This document shows positions 54,816 through 64,000 of a DNA stretch of 64,000 nt, one piece after another (position 1 is the first letter of the stretch; each line of letters opens with the position of its first letter). The notes beneath the pieces were generated by a model, which was not told where the DNA came from, made no database searches, and worked only from the letters and a program-made list of their open reading frames with translations. The translations under genes were made by a program, and so were the position numbers. The stretch is taken from assembly GCF_008386315.1 (NCBI RefSeq), contig NZ_CP043808.1:1922001-1986000 (forward strand). The letters run 5' to 3'. The stretch is from Serinicoccus marinus DSM 15273 (lineage in GTDB: Bacteria > Actinomycetota > Actinomycetes > Actinomycetales > Dermatophilaceae).

Positions 54816-55260
54816 ATGACCACGAGGCAGCCGACCGGGTCGCGGTGCGGCCACGACCACCCGTGCCTCACCCGGCGCGCCGTGCTGGCGGTCGGGGGTG
54901 CGGCCGGCGTCGCCACGCTCGCGGCCTGCTCGGGGCCGGAGACCGGGGAGACCTCCGAGCAGGGTGCCGAGGCGATCGCGAACGTCTCCGACGTGCCGGT
55001 CGGCGGTGCCCTGGCGGCGACGACCGCTGCCGGAGAAGCGGTGCTCCTCACGCAGCCGACCGAGGGCGAGATCCACGCCTTCTCGACCGTGTGCACCCAC
55101 CAGGGCTGCACCGTCGAGCCCGGCGAGGGCGAGCTGAGCTGCCCCTGCCACGGCTCCACCTTCGACCTGGGCAGCGGCGCACCGCTCGCCGGCCCGGCCG
55201 CGGCGGCGCTCCCCGGAGGTCACGGTGAGCGTCGGCGAGGACGGCTCGATCACCGGCTGA
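54816..55260 (+). CDS. Rieske [2Fe-2S] lipoprotein, Tat-exported, 3' frameshift
   Basis: A small Rieske protein. Twin arginines at residues 20-21 (LTRRAVLAVGG) and a lipobox cysteine C38 (LAAC) indicate Tat export and lipid anchoring. The cluster ligands are C93/H95 (CTHQGC) and C109-C111-H112 (CPCHGS). The frame as written runs on past the family end. Removing one C from the CCCC run at 55211-55214 gives ALPEVTVSVGEDGSITG and a stop at 55258-55260, the usual C terminus. Role: extracytoplasmic electron transfer; the partner is unknown. Confidence 0.82.
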
Positions 55261-55301
55261 GAGCCCGCCGGGCGGCCACAGGGGATCGCGGCGTCGGACG
55301 G

Positions 55302-56198
55302 TCAGCGCTGGACCAGGGTGGCCGCGGCCCGCGCCGTCACGCACCGGGTCAGCACGTCCAGGGTGCGTGAGGGCAACCGTGAGCTCAGCCAGTGCAGCGG
55401 CACGTCGTGCTCGGCCCGAGAGCCGAGCGGCACCAGGTCGCCGTCGGCGAGCCAGTCCCGGGCCCACTCCATGGGGATCAGCCCCCACCCCATCCCGAGG
55501 CGCACCGCCTCGGCGAACTCCCGGCTCGACGCGATGACGTGGGCCGGCGGGTCGATGCCGCGGCGGGCCCACCGCCGGGCGACCCGGTGCTGCATCGTGT
55601 CCTTGTGGTCGAAGCGCACGATCGGCGCGGCGTCGAGCGCGGAGGCCCGCGGCCCGTCCGCGAACCAGCGGGCGTGGAAGTCCGGGCTGCAGGCCGCGAC
55701 GTAGCGCATCGCACCCAGCCGCTCCAGCCTGCAGCCGGTGACCGGGCGCGGGTCGGCGGTCACCGCCGCCAGCGCGCTGCCCGCCCGGACCCGCTCCGAG
55801 GCGTGCTCCTCGTCCTCGCGCACCAGCTCCAGCACGATCCCGAGCTCCCGCTGCGCCCGCGCCAGCGCCGGCAGCAGCCAGGTGGCGAGGGAGTCGGCGT
55901 TGACCACGACCGCGACCTGCGGGTATACCCCCTCCCGCGCCTCCGGCACGAGCTCACCCATCGCCTCGTCGACGAGGAGGTCCCACTGACCGGCCAGCTT
56001 GAGGAGCACCTCCCCGGCCGCCGTGGCCCGCGCCGGCTTGGTGCGGGTGAGCACGATCTGCCCCAGCGAGGACTCCAGCGCGCGGATCCGCTGCGAGACC
56101 GCCGAGGGAGTGATGTGCAGCTGCTGAGCCGCCCGGTCGAAGGTGCCCTCACGCACCACGGAGGCCAACGTCCGCAGCCCGACGGGATCGATGTCCAT
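55302..56198 (-). CDS. lysG: LysR-type regulator of lysE (LysG/ArgP)
   Basis: A 298-residue LysR-family activator. The N-terminal winged helix (FDRAAQQLHITPSAVSQRIR, then ALESSLGQIVLTR) is followed by the effector domain. LysG/ArgP senses lysine or arginine and switches on the exporter gene, which here lies divergently 82 bp away. The ATG at 56198 is chosen over a TTG three codons upstream. The intergenic stretch (about 56210-56245) is AT-rich for this genome and is the probable operator. Confidence 0.92.
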   Translation of the reverse strand: MDIDPVGLRTLASVVREGTFDRAAQQLHITPSAVSQRIRALESSLGQIVLTRTKPARATAAGEVLLKLAGQWDLLVDEAMGELVPEAREGVYPQVAVVVNADSLATWLLPALARAQRELGIVLELVREDEEHASERVRAGSALAAVTADPRPVTGCRLERLGAMRYVAACSPDFHARWFADGPRASALDAAPIVRFDHKDTMQHRVARRWARRGIDPPAHVIASSREFAEAVRLGMGWGLIPMEWARDWLADGDLVPLGSRAEHDVPLHWLSSRLPSRTLDVLTRCVTARAAATLVQR

Positions 56199-56280
56199 GT
56201 GAAGCAAGACTAATGGTTGTGCAGAATCTTTTGCTGTGATCTGGTCAAGAGCACGGCACTGGCGGGCCTAGCGTGGAGAC

Positions 56281-56892
56281 ATGGACACCGTCACGCTCAT
56301 CGCCACCGGCCTGCTCACCGGCATCGGTCTGATCGCCGCGGTCGGCGCGCAAAACGCCTACCTGCTCCGGCAGGGCCTACGCCGCCAGCACGTCGGCCCG
56401 TTGGTCGTGCTCTGCGCCGCATCAGACGTCGTCCTCATCGGCCTGGCGGTCCTCGGTGTCGGTGCGGCCGTGCAGGAGTGGCCGGCCTTCCTCGACATCG
56501 CCCGGTGGGGCGGCGGGATCTTCGTCATCGGCTACGGCCTCCACGTCGGGTGGCGCGCCCTGCGGCCCGGGGCCGGGCTGGTCGCGGGCGCGGGCGGTGG
56601 CCAGCTCTCGCTGCGCCGGGCGCTCACCACGATGGCCGCCCTGACCTGGCTCAACCCGCACCTCTACCTCGACGTCATCGTCCTGGGCTCGATCGCCAAC
56701 ACCCACGGCCCGGACGGGCGGTGGTGGTACTACGCCGGGCTGATCGCCGCGAGCGGCCTGTGGTTCGGCCTGCTCGGCTTCGGCTCGCGCGTCCTCGCCC
56801 CGCTGCTGTCCCGGCCCCGCTCCTGGCAGGTCCTCGACGGGCTCATCGCGCTCGTCATGCTGGCCATCGGCCTGGCGCTCATCACCGGCTGA
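56281..56892 (+). CDS. lysE: LysE-family basic amino-acid exporter
   Basis: A 203-residue membrane protein with about six spans. GIGLIAAVGAQNAYLLRQGL is the LysE signature at the N terminus, and TWLNPHLYLDVIVLGS is typical of the second half. It exports lysine or arginine when internal levels rise. TAGCGT lies 6 bp before the ATG, suggesting a leaderless mRNA. It pairs with the divergent lysG gene. Confidence 0.94.
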   Translation: MDTVTLIATGLLTGIGLIAAVGAQNAYLLRQGLRRQHVGPLVVLCAASDVVLIGLAVLGVGAAVQEWPAFLDIARWGGGIFVIGYGLHVGWRALRPGAGLVAGAGGGQLSLRRALTTMAALTWLNPHLYLDVIVLGSIANTHGPDGRWWYYAGLIAASGLWFGLLGFGSRVLAPLLSRPRSWQVLDGLIALVMLAIGLALITG

Positions 56893-57023
56893 GCAGCCCA
56901 CAGGCCGAGGACGCGATCAGTCACCGGCGAGGAACCAGTCCCACGGGGTCATGACGCAGCAGGTATGCCCGCAGGTTGCCTCCGCGCGTGAACTCCTCGC
57001 GCGGACGCCACGGGCACCGGGAC

Positions 57024-58421
<1,398 letters not shown>

Positions 58422-58510
58422 ACCGCCAAGTCTAAGCAGCCGCGGGCGACCGTCCGGCCCACGCCACCCGAGCCGTCCACGGTGGGTCGACCGCGGACTA
58501 CGCTGGTCCG

Positions 58511-58888
58511 GTGAGCACTCCCGATCAGCCGCACCCGACGCCCGGCCCTGGCGAGGGTGGCCAGGCCAGGCACGGCGAGGGGGCCGCGGTCGACGACCGC
58601 GGCCCGGGGCCGGTGCGGCTCTACGTCGAGCGGGCCAGCCGGCCGGCGCTGGAGGTGCTGGGGCGGCTGCCGGTGTGGCTGCCCTTCCTCGCGCTGCTGC
58701 TGCTCATCCTCGGCGGCGGAATCCTCGGCGGTCCCCTGGGGTGGGTCATGGTCGGCTCGGCCCTGGCCTTCGTCTGCTGGTTGCTCTACCTCTCCTGGCC
58801 GCGGATGACCCGTGTCGAGCGCCTCATGCGGGTCGCCGTCCTGCTCCTCTTCCTCGCCATCACCCTGGTCCAGCTCGTCCCCCGCTGA
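58511..58888 (+). CDS. small two-span membrane protein
   Basis: A 125-residue protein with a polar P/G-rich N terminus and three hydrophobic segments (about residues 56-72, 76-92 and 104-121). [12 protein letters not shown] is a conserved amphipathic stretch in similar small actinobacterial membrane proteins of unknown function. The GTG start at 58511 is 6 bp after TACGCT (leaderless). It lies between glyS and the zinc operon. Confidence 0.75.
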   Translation: MSTPDQPHPTPGPGEGGQARHGEGAAVDDRGPGPVRLYVERASRPALEVLGRLPVWLPFLALLLLILGGGILGGPLGWVMVGSALAFVCWLLYLSWPRMTRVERLMRVAVLLLFLAITLVQLVPR

Positions 58889-58961
58889 CCACCCGGACGC
58901 GGCCGGTGGCCCGCGGTGGTTCGGTCGCCCTCCGCCAGGAGGCGCGGGTTCCCTGGCGTTT

Positions 58962-58989
58962 TGACAATCATTCTCAGTCTCGTGAGACT
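58962..58989 (+). promoter_or_regulatory. znuA promoter with overlapping Zur-like operator
   Basis: TTGACA (58962-58967), 17 bp and GAGACT (58985-58990) form the promoter, with the znuA ATG only 6 bp later. TGACAATCATTCTCA (58963-58977) is an imperfect palindrome like the actinobacterial Zur box (TGAnAATgATTnTCA). It covers the -35 and half the spacer, so zinc-bound Zur would block polymerase. Confidence 0.7.
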
Positions 58990-58995
58990 GTCGGT

Positions 58996-60027
58996 ATGCC
59001 GCGTCCCACCCCTGCACTCGCCCTCACCGTGACCCTCGCCCTCGTGCTGTCCGGCTGCGGGGCGACCGAGGCCGCTACCGACGGGAGCAGCGGTGGTGAC
59101 GCGAGCGGTGAGCTGCAGGTCGTCGCGAGCGTCTACCCGGTGGAGTTCCTCGTGGAGCGGGTGGCCGGGGACCACGCCACGGTGACGTCGCTCACGCCGC
59201 CCGGCGTCGACCCGCACAGCCTCGAGCTCTCCCCGCGCGACGTGGGTTCGCTCGGCAGCGCCGACCTCGTGGTCTACTCCGCCGGGCTGCAGGCGGCGGT
59301 CGACGAGGCCGTGGACAGCCAGGCCGGCGACATCGCCCTCGACGTGGCCCCGGCAGCCGACCTGCTCGCGCTCGACGAGACCGAGGAGGAGCACGCGGAG
59401 CACGCCGGCGGCGGGGAGGACGAGCACGGCGACGAGCACGAGGACTCCGAGGAGCACGCGGCCGACGAGCACGGCGCGGAAGAGCACGAGGGCCACGACC
59501 ACGGCGGGGAGGACCCGCACTTCTGGCTCGACCCGGAGCGCTACGGGCGCGTGGCAGAGACGGTCGCCGACCGGTTCGCCGAGGTCGACCCGGCGCACGC
59601 CGAGGACTACCAGGCCAACGCCGCCGCCCTCGTCAGCGAGCTGACGGCCCTCGACGAGGAGTTCGTGGAGGGGCTGGCCGACTGCGCCAGCAGGGACGTC
59701 GTGACGACGCACGAGGCCTTCGGCTACCTGGCCCAGCGCTACGACCTGCACCAGCTCGGCATCACCGGCCTCTCCCCCGAGGCCGAGCCGTCCGCCGCGC
59801 GGCTGGCTCAGATCACCGCGCAGGTCGAGGAGCTCGACGTGCGGACCATCTACGCCGAGCCGATCCTCACCGATGCGGTCGCCCGCACCGTGGCGCAGGA
59901 GACCGGCACCCAGGTGCTGACCCTCGACCCGCTGGAGGGCATCACCGAGGAGTCCGCCGGGCAGGACTACCTCGCGGTCATGCGCGCCAACCTGCAGGCG
60001 TTGTCCGAAGGGCTGGACTGCTCGTGA
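58996..60027 (+). CDS. znuA: zinc ABC importer, substrate-binding lipoprotein
   Basis: A 343-residue cluster A-I metal-binding lipoprotein. Lipobox LSGC with C21. The first ligand region is ASVYPVEFLVERVAGDH and PPGVDPHSLELSPRD. An acidic, His-rich loop (about residues 130-172; EEHEGHDHGGEDPH) is the mark of zinc-specific ZnuA. Further ligands are THEAFGYLAQRY and the C-terminal TLDPLEGI. It captures zinc outside the membrane and passes it to ZnuB. First gene of znuA-znuC-znuB-zur. Confidence 0.95.
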   Translation: MPRPTPALALTVTLALVLSGCGATEAATDGSSGGDASGELQVVASVYPVEFLVERVAGDHATVTSLTPPGVDPHSLELSPRDVGSLGSADLVVYSAGLQAAVDEAVDSQAGDIALDVAPAADLLALDETEEEHAEHAGGGEDEHGDEHEDSEEHAADEHGAEEHEGHDHGGEDPHFWLDPERYGRVAETVADRFAEVDPAHAEDYQANAAALVSELTALDEEFVEGLADCASRDVVTTHEAFGYLAQRYDLHQLGITGLSPEAEPSAARLAQITAQVEELDVRTIYAEPILTDAVARTVAQETGTQVLTLDPLEGITEESAGQDYLAVMRANLQALSEGLDCS

Positions 60028-60764
60028 ACGGGGAGAGGGAGCCGGTCCTCGCCCTGACCGGCGCTGCCTTCGGCCACGACGGCACACCGGTCGTCTCCGG
60101 GGTGGACCTGACCGTCCGCCGCGGCGAGGTCGTCGCCGTCCTCGGGCCCAACGGCTCCGGCAAGACCACCCTCGTCACCGGCCTGCTGGGGCTCTCCCGG
60201 CACCTCGGCGGGCAGGTCGAGATCCTCGGCGCACCGCTGTCTCGCCTCTCCGAGCGGACCCGACCCGGCTACGTGCCGCAGCGGCATACCCTCACCGGCG
60301 GAGTGCGCGCCACCGTGACCGAGGTCGTCACGACCGGACTGCTGGCCTCCCGGCCCTGGTGGCGAGCGGCCGGTCGCGCCGACCGTGACGCGGTGCAGCG
60401 CGCGCTCGAGGCCGTCGGGCTCGCGGACCGGGCACGCTTCGACGTGGCGACCCTCTCCGGCGGGCAGCAGCGGCGGGTCCTCATCGCCCGCGCCCTCGTG
60501 GCGCGCCCCGAGGTCGTCGTCCTGGACGAGCCCACCGCGGGCGTCGACCGCGCCAGCCAGACCGTGCTCGCCGGGGTGCTGCAGCGCCTCGGCCGCGACG
60601 GCACCACGATGCTCGTCGTGACGCACGAGCTCGCCGCCCTGCACGGCGTCGTCGACCGCATCGTCGAGATCGACACCGGTCACCTCACCTTCGACGGCAC
60701 GCCGCAGGAGTATGCCGAGCACCAGGCGCGGCGGGCCCGCGCGGCGGGACGGGGGGCGGCATGA
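60024..60764 (+). CDS. znuC: zinc ABC importer, ATP-binding protein
   Basis: A 246-residue ABC ATPase: Walker A GPNGSGKTT (about residues 43-51), Q-loop near YVPQRHTLTG, signature LSGGQQRRVLIARAL, Walker B VVVLDEPTAGVD and switch histidine in VVTHELAAL. It powers zinc uptake with ZnuB. The GTG at 60024 overlaps the znuA stop and its stop overlaps the znuB start. Confidence 0.95.
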   Translation: MNGEREPVLALTGAAFGHDGTPVVSGVDLTVRRGEVVAVLGPNGSGKTTLVTGLLGLSRHLGGQVEILGAPLSRLSERTRPGYVPQRHTLTGGVRATVTEVVTTGLLASRPWWRAAGRADRDAVQRALEAVGLADRARFDVATLSGGQQRRVLIARALVARPEVVVLDEPTAGVDRASQTVLAGVLQRLGRDGTTMLVVTHELAALHGVVDRIVEIDTGHLTFDGTPQEYAEHQARRARAAGRGAA

Positions 60765-61765
60765 GCGACATGCTGGCCCTGGACTTCATGCGCAACGCGC
60801 TGCTCGCCGCGCTCCTGGTCGGGCTCGCGGCGCCGATGGTGGGGATCTTCCTCGTGCAGCGCCGGCTGTCGCTCATCGGTGACGGGCTGGGGCACGTGGC
60901 CCTCGCCGGCGTCGCGATCGGCGTCATCACCGACAGCGCACCCGTCTGGACCGGCCTGGCGGCCGCGGTCCTCGCCGGGGCCGCCGTCGAGCTGGTCCGT
61001 GCGCGCGGCCGCACGTCGGGCGACATCGCGCTGGCGCTGATGTTCTACGGCGGCATCGCCGCCGGCGTGGTCATCATCAACCGCGTCGACGGCACCCAGA
61101 CCGCCAACCTCACCGGCTACCTCTTCGGGGCGATCACCACGACCACGCGGGCCGACCTCGGCCTCTTCGCAGTGCTCTGCGCCGCCGTCGTCGTGGTCGT
61201 GACCGTCCTGCGGCAGCGGCTCTTCGCGGTCGCCGGCGACGAGGAGTATGCCCGCGCCGCCGGGTTGCGCGTCCTCGCCCTCAACATCACGCTGTCGGTC
61301 CTCACCGCCGTCACGATCGTCGTGGCCATGCGGGTAATCGGGCTGCTGCTCATCAGCGCGCTCATGATCATCCCCAACGCCGCCGCGCAGCAGGTCTCCG
61401 GCAGCTTCCGGGCCGCGACCTGGTGGGGTGTCGTGCTCGGGGTGGTGTCGTCGGTCGGCGGGGTGGTCACGAGCTACTACGCGGACACCGCCACCGGCGG
61501 CACGATCGTGCTGCTCGCCATCGCGCTCTTCGCCCTCGCCGTCGCGGCGGGAGCGGCGCGGCGCTCCCTCGCCGCCGCCCGTCACCGGCACGCCGAACGG
61601 CACCCGCACGAGCACGGCCTGGGCTGCGGCCACGAGGCGGTGGCCCACGGCGACCACGTCGACTACCTCCACGACGGCCACCGGCACGCGGCGCACGAGG
61701 GCCACTACGACGAGCACGCGGACCACGCGCATACCCTGGACGACCCGGAGGAGGTGCACCGATGA
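60761..61765 (+). CDS. znuB: zinc ABC importer, permease
   Basis: A 334-residue ABC-3 permease with about eight spans (DFMRNALLAALLVGLAAPMV, then SLIGDGLGHVALAGVAIGV at the family signature). The C-terminal about 55 residues form a His-rich cytosolic tail (HRHAERHPHEHGLGCGHEAV and more) absent from many homologues, which may buffer or sense zinc. The ATG overlaps the znuC stop; its stop overlaps zur. Confidence 0.94.
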   Translation: MSDMLALDFMRNALLAALLVGLAAPMVGIFLVQRRLSLIGDGLGHVALAGVAIGVITDSAPVWTGLAAAVLAGAAVELVRARGRTSGDIALALMFYGGIAAGVVIINRVDGTQTANLTGYLFGAITTTTRADLGLFAVLCAAVVVVVTVLRQRLFAVAGDEEYARAAGLRVLALNITLSVLTAVTIVVAMRVIGLLLISALMIIPNAAAQQVSGSFRAATWWGVVLGVVSSVGGVVTSYYADTATGGTIVLLAIALFALAVAAGAARRSLAAARHRHAERHPHEHGLGCGHEAVAHGDHVDYLHDGHRHAAHEGHYDEHADHAHTLDDPEEVHR

Positions 61766-62148
61766 GCAGCCCACGACGACCCACCCGCCAGCAGAGCGCA
61801 GTCATCGACGCCCTGGGCTCGACCCAGGACTTCACCAGCGCCCAGGACCTGCACGCCACGCTGCGGGCCTCTGGCGACAAGGTCGGGCTGGCCACGGTCT
61901 ACCGCACGCTGTCCACCCTGGCCGACGCCGGCGACGTCGACGTCCTGCGCACCGGGGACGGGGAGGCGGTCTACCGCAAGTGCTCCACCGGCCACCACCA
62001 CCACCTCGTCTGCCGCGCGTGCGGGCGGACCGTCGAGGTCGAGGGCCCAGCCGTCGAGCGGTGGACCGACAGCGTCGCCGCCGAGCACGGCTTCACCGAC
62101 GTCGCCCACACGCTGGAGATCTTCGGCACCTGCCGCGACTGCTCCTGA
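61762..62148 (+). CDS. zur: zinc uptake regulator, Fur family
   Basis: A 128-residue Fur-family repressor. Winged helix (TSAQDLHATLRASGDKVGLA, then TVYRTLSTLADAG), the metal-sensing GHHHHLVCRACG, and the structural zinc cysteines CRAC and CRDC at the C terminus. It represses zinc uptake when zinc is sufficient. As the last gene of the operon it should repress its own synthesis through the box before znuA. Confidence 0.93.
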   Translation: MSSPRRPTRQQSAVIDALGSTQDFTSAQDLHATLRASGDKVGLATVYRTLSTLADAGDVDVLRTGDGEAVYRKCSTGHHHHLVCRACGRTVEVEGPAVERWTDSVAAEHGFTDVAHTLEIFGTCRDCS

Positions 62149-62164
62149 GCGTGACTGAGAACCG

Positions 62165-62254
62165 AGCCGGTTCGTCCACTCTGCGCCGGTTGGTCACATC
62201 GGAGCCTGTTCGTGGAGGCTCTCAGATGACGAACCGGCGGGACGTTGACCCACC
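62165..62254. repeat. palindromic intergenic repeat, copy D (most complete)
   Basis: The inner hairpin at 62193-62230 pairs GTCACATCGGAGCCT with AGGCTCTCAGATGAC. It extends to GCCGGTT/AACCGGC, and the left arm carries CCGGTTCGTCC, matching in reverse the GACGAACCGG units of the right arms of copies A-C. Total about 90 bp, nearly symmetric. It fills the space between zur and the GNAT-methyltransferase gene. Confidence 0.75.
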
Positions 62255-62281
62255 GGCGTCCAGTCGGACGAGAGAAACTCG

Positions 62282-63700
62282 TTGCCCTCTCGCGCGGCGG
62301 CACCTAGCCTCACCGACACCACGGGCTTCACCCTCCGCGACTACGCCGACCTCGACGAGCCGTCCTGGCTCCGCTGCCGCGCCCTGTCTTTCCTCGGCTC
62401 GTCCTACTTCGACGACGTCAAGACGCACCGGACGGTCTTCGAGGGCGAGTCCCTGCAGCTGGTCGCGGTGTCACCCAAGCCGGCGGGGATGACGACCCCC
62501 GGCCCCGAGGAGGTCGTCGGCATCCTCGACGTCGAGCTGTGGGAGGACGAGGGCTCATCGGTCGCCACCATCGACACCGTCGCCGTCCACCCCGACCACC
62601 AGCGCGCGGGCGTCGCCGGGGCGCTCCTGGACGAGGCACTGGACCGGTTGCGGGGGCGCGACCTCGCCTGGATCGACGCCTGGACGCGCGAGGACCCGGA
62701 GGCCACCTCTTGGTATGCCGCGCACGGCTTCGTCGCCGACGAGACCTACCTGCACGTCTACCGCGGCGGCGACGAGCAGCACGCTGACGCGCACGGCGAG
62801 GAGGGCTTCGAGGCGCCCTTCGACCTCGGCGCGCCGGTCAAGGGCTTCTTCCACGGGCCGGACGAGGACCCGCAGCCCTGGCGGGAGCGCTTCGCCCGGG
62901 TGCACCAGTGCCGCCGCTACCTGCGCCGCCTCGACGTGACCGCGTGGCCGGAGGACCCGCGGCTCGCCGCGCTCTACGACCTGGAGAACTCCGGCACGTG
63001 GGACCACGACTGGTTCCGCGCCCTCGCGGCACGCGTCGGTGCCCGCCGCGTCACCGACATGGGATGCGGCACGGGGACGCTGACGATCGTGCTGGCGCGG
63101 GACGGGCACGAGGTCACCGGGCTGGAGCCCGCGCGGGCCAGCCTGGACGTCGCGCGGGCCAAGCCCGGCGCCGAGGCGGTCTCCTGCATCCACGGGTATG
63201 CCGACGCTCTCCTGGACGGGGCTGCCGACCTCGTCGTCATGACGGCGCACGTCGCGCAGTACTTCACCACGGACGAGGGCTGGGACGAGGTGCTCGGGCA
63301 CCTGCACCGGCACCTCGTGCCCGGAGGTCACATCGCCTTCGACTCCCGGAATCCGGCGGCACGCGCCTGGGAGCGGTGGACCCCTGAGGCGACGCGGACG
63401 GCATACCAGCATCCGGACGGTGGCGACGTGACGGCGTGGGTGCAGGTCGAGCGGGTCGATGAGGTGCCCGGCGAGGTCAGCGGTGAGCCGCGGGGTCCGG
63501 TCGTCACGCACACCGGGCACACGGTCCTGCCGACGGCCCACCTCGCCTATCCCGAGAGCCTTCGCTTCCGCACCCGCGCCGAGCTGGAGGCCTCGCTCAC
63601 CCGGGCCGGCTTCGAGGTGGTCGAGGTCACCGGTGACTGGGACGGCTCCCCCGCGACGCCCGACTCCCCCGAGCACCTGGTCCTCGCCCGGAGGACCTGA
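62282..63700 (+). CDS. GNAT acetyltransferase - class I methyltransferase fusion
   Basis: 472 residues in one open frame. Residues about 15-205 form a GNAT domain: acetyl-CoA loop VAVHPDHQRAGVAGALLDEA, then a C-terminal part with GFFHGPDEDPQPWRERFARV. Residues about 215-472 form a SAM-dependent methyltransferase with motif I VTDMGCGTGTLTIVLARDG and VVMTAHVAQYF. Each half looks complete. The start is uncertain: TTG at 62282 is the only early start in frame, and homologous GNATs would begin at about 62312 (LTDTTGFTLRDY), where the codon is CTC. Substrates unknown. Confidence 0.78.
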   Translation: MPSRAAAPSLTDTTGFTLRDYADLDEPSWLRCRALSFLGSSYFDDVKTHRTVFEGESLQLVAVSPKPAGMTTPGPEEVVGILDVELWEDEGSSVATIDTVAVHPDHQRAGVAGALLDEALDRLRGRDLAWIDAWTREDPEATSWYAAHGFVADETYLHVYRGGDEQHADAHGEEGFEAPFDLGAPVKGFFHGPDEDPQPWRERFARVHQCRRYLRRLDVTAWPEDPRLAALYDLENSGTWDHDWFRALAARVGARRVTDMGCGTGTLTIVLARDGHEVTGLEPARASLDVARAKPGAEAVSCIHGYADALLDGAADLVVMTAHVAQYFTTDEGWDEVLGHLHRHLVPGGHIAFDSRNPAARAWERWTPEATRTAYQHPDGGDVTAWVQVERVDEVPGEVSGEPRGPVVTHTGHTVLPTAHLAYPESLRFRTRAELEASLTRAGFEVVEVTGDWDGSPATPDSPEHLVLARRT

Positions 63701-63775
63701 CCCCTCTTCCCGCCGAGGGATCCCGGGTCCACCTCCGGCCCCCGACCTCCCCAGCGCCTCCCTGGGCCGCGCGGA

Positions 63776-64000
63776 TCAGGACCCCGAGTCGCCGGGGGCA
63801 TCCACCGCGCCGCCGTAACGCCGGTCGCGCGCGGCATACTGCTCGATCGCGCCCCACAGGTCGCGCCGGTCGTAGTCCGGCCAGAGCACGTCCTGGAAGA
63901 CCATCTCGGCGTAGGCGCTCTGCCACAGCAGGAAGTTGGAGGTGCGCTGCTCGCCGGAGCTGCGCAGGAAGAGGTCCACGTCGGGGACCTCGGGGTGGTA
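63776..64000 (-). CDS. uppS: isoprenyl transferase (undecaprenyl/decaprenyl diphosphate synthase), C-terminal part
   Basis: The 3' end of a cis-prenyltransferase that builds the C50/C55 lipid carrier for cell-wall precursors. [20 protein letters not shown], then [18 protein letters not shown], is the conserved region V with the RxSGExRxSNF signature. The rest of the gene lies beyond the right edge. The 75 bp between the two stop codons show no clear terminator. Confidence 0.93.
   Translation of the reverse strand, partial: YHPEVPDVDLFLRSSGEQRTSNFLLWQSAYAEMVFQDVLWPDYDRRDLWGAIEQYAARDRRYGGAVDAPGDSGS

Noticed and set aside
56917..57014. Short frame after glyS ending in HDPVGLVPRR or TPWDWFLAGD
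   Set aside because: No start codon with a Shine-Dalgarno and no support for either frame; left as spacer.

Overview
The window is GC-rich actinobacterial chromosome. Gene content points to Micrococcales, most likely the Intrasporangiaceae/Ornithinimicrobiaceae: a homodimeric aceE, a PucR-fabD-fabH-acpP-fabF cluster, polyphosphate glucokinase, proteins of families DUF3052 and DUF3145, Lsr2-type biology, a class A RNase P RNA, and many leaderless-looking starts. The genus is an inference.

Layout. 0-11.5 kb: housekeeping genes (map end, ppgK, guaB1, VIT/ferritin-like transporter, rnpB, HAD phosphatase, RNB ribonuclease, yaaA, phosphatase/zinc-ribbon/Nif3 operon), interrupted by two decayed genes that each abut a copy of a short palindromic repeat. 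11.5-18.5 kb: a 7-kb integrated element in a tRNA-Val gene, bounded by 23-bp direct repeats. It carries a tyrosine integrase, an Lsr2-like protein, an iteron-like repeat field, a replication-type ATPase operon, one HK97-like capsid gene (frameshifted), an HNH nuclease and two membrane-protein genes of unknown function. It looks like a capsid-carrying phage satellite. 18.6-30 kb: peroxiredoxin, DUF3052, aceE, GDPD, then fatty-acid synthesis and a glycosyltransferase. 30-34.5 kb: DUF3145, CBS protein, a CAT-anticodon tRNA and gluABCD. 34.6-39 kb: an accessory block (MEDS sensor, formaldehyde-dehydrogenase-like enzyme, PfpI, small monooxygenase, sarcosine-oxidase-like flavoprotein, cyclase pseudogene) that may handle aldehydes. 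39-55 kb: tRNA-Asn, dnaG, MFS pump, LigD-type polymerase, ECF sigma with a membrane partner, kinase-like/NMO/dgt operon, aminotransferase-sulfurtransferase pair, dusB, Rieske lipoprotein. 55-64 kb: lysG/lysE, glyS, znuACB-zur behind a Zur-like operator, an acetyltransferase-methyltransferase fusion, and the end of uppS.

How the parts work together. aceE makes acetyl-CoA beside the fatty-acid genes, which sit directly downstream of a FasR-like regulator. gluABCD is a complete glutamate-type importer. The zinc genes form a self-contained regulon with their repressor last. Several genes (map, gluA, Rieske, capsid) are broken by one-base indels, mostly in G/C runs, so sequencing error must be weighed against real decay. 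No CRISPR array, rRNA operon or IS transposase was seen.
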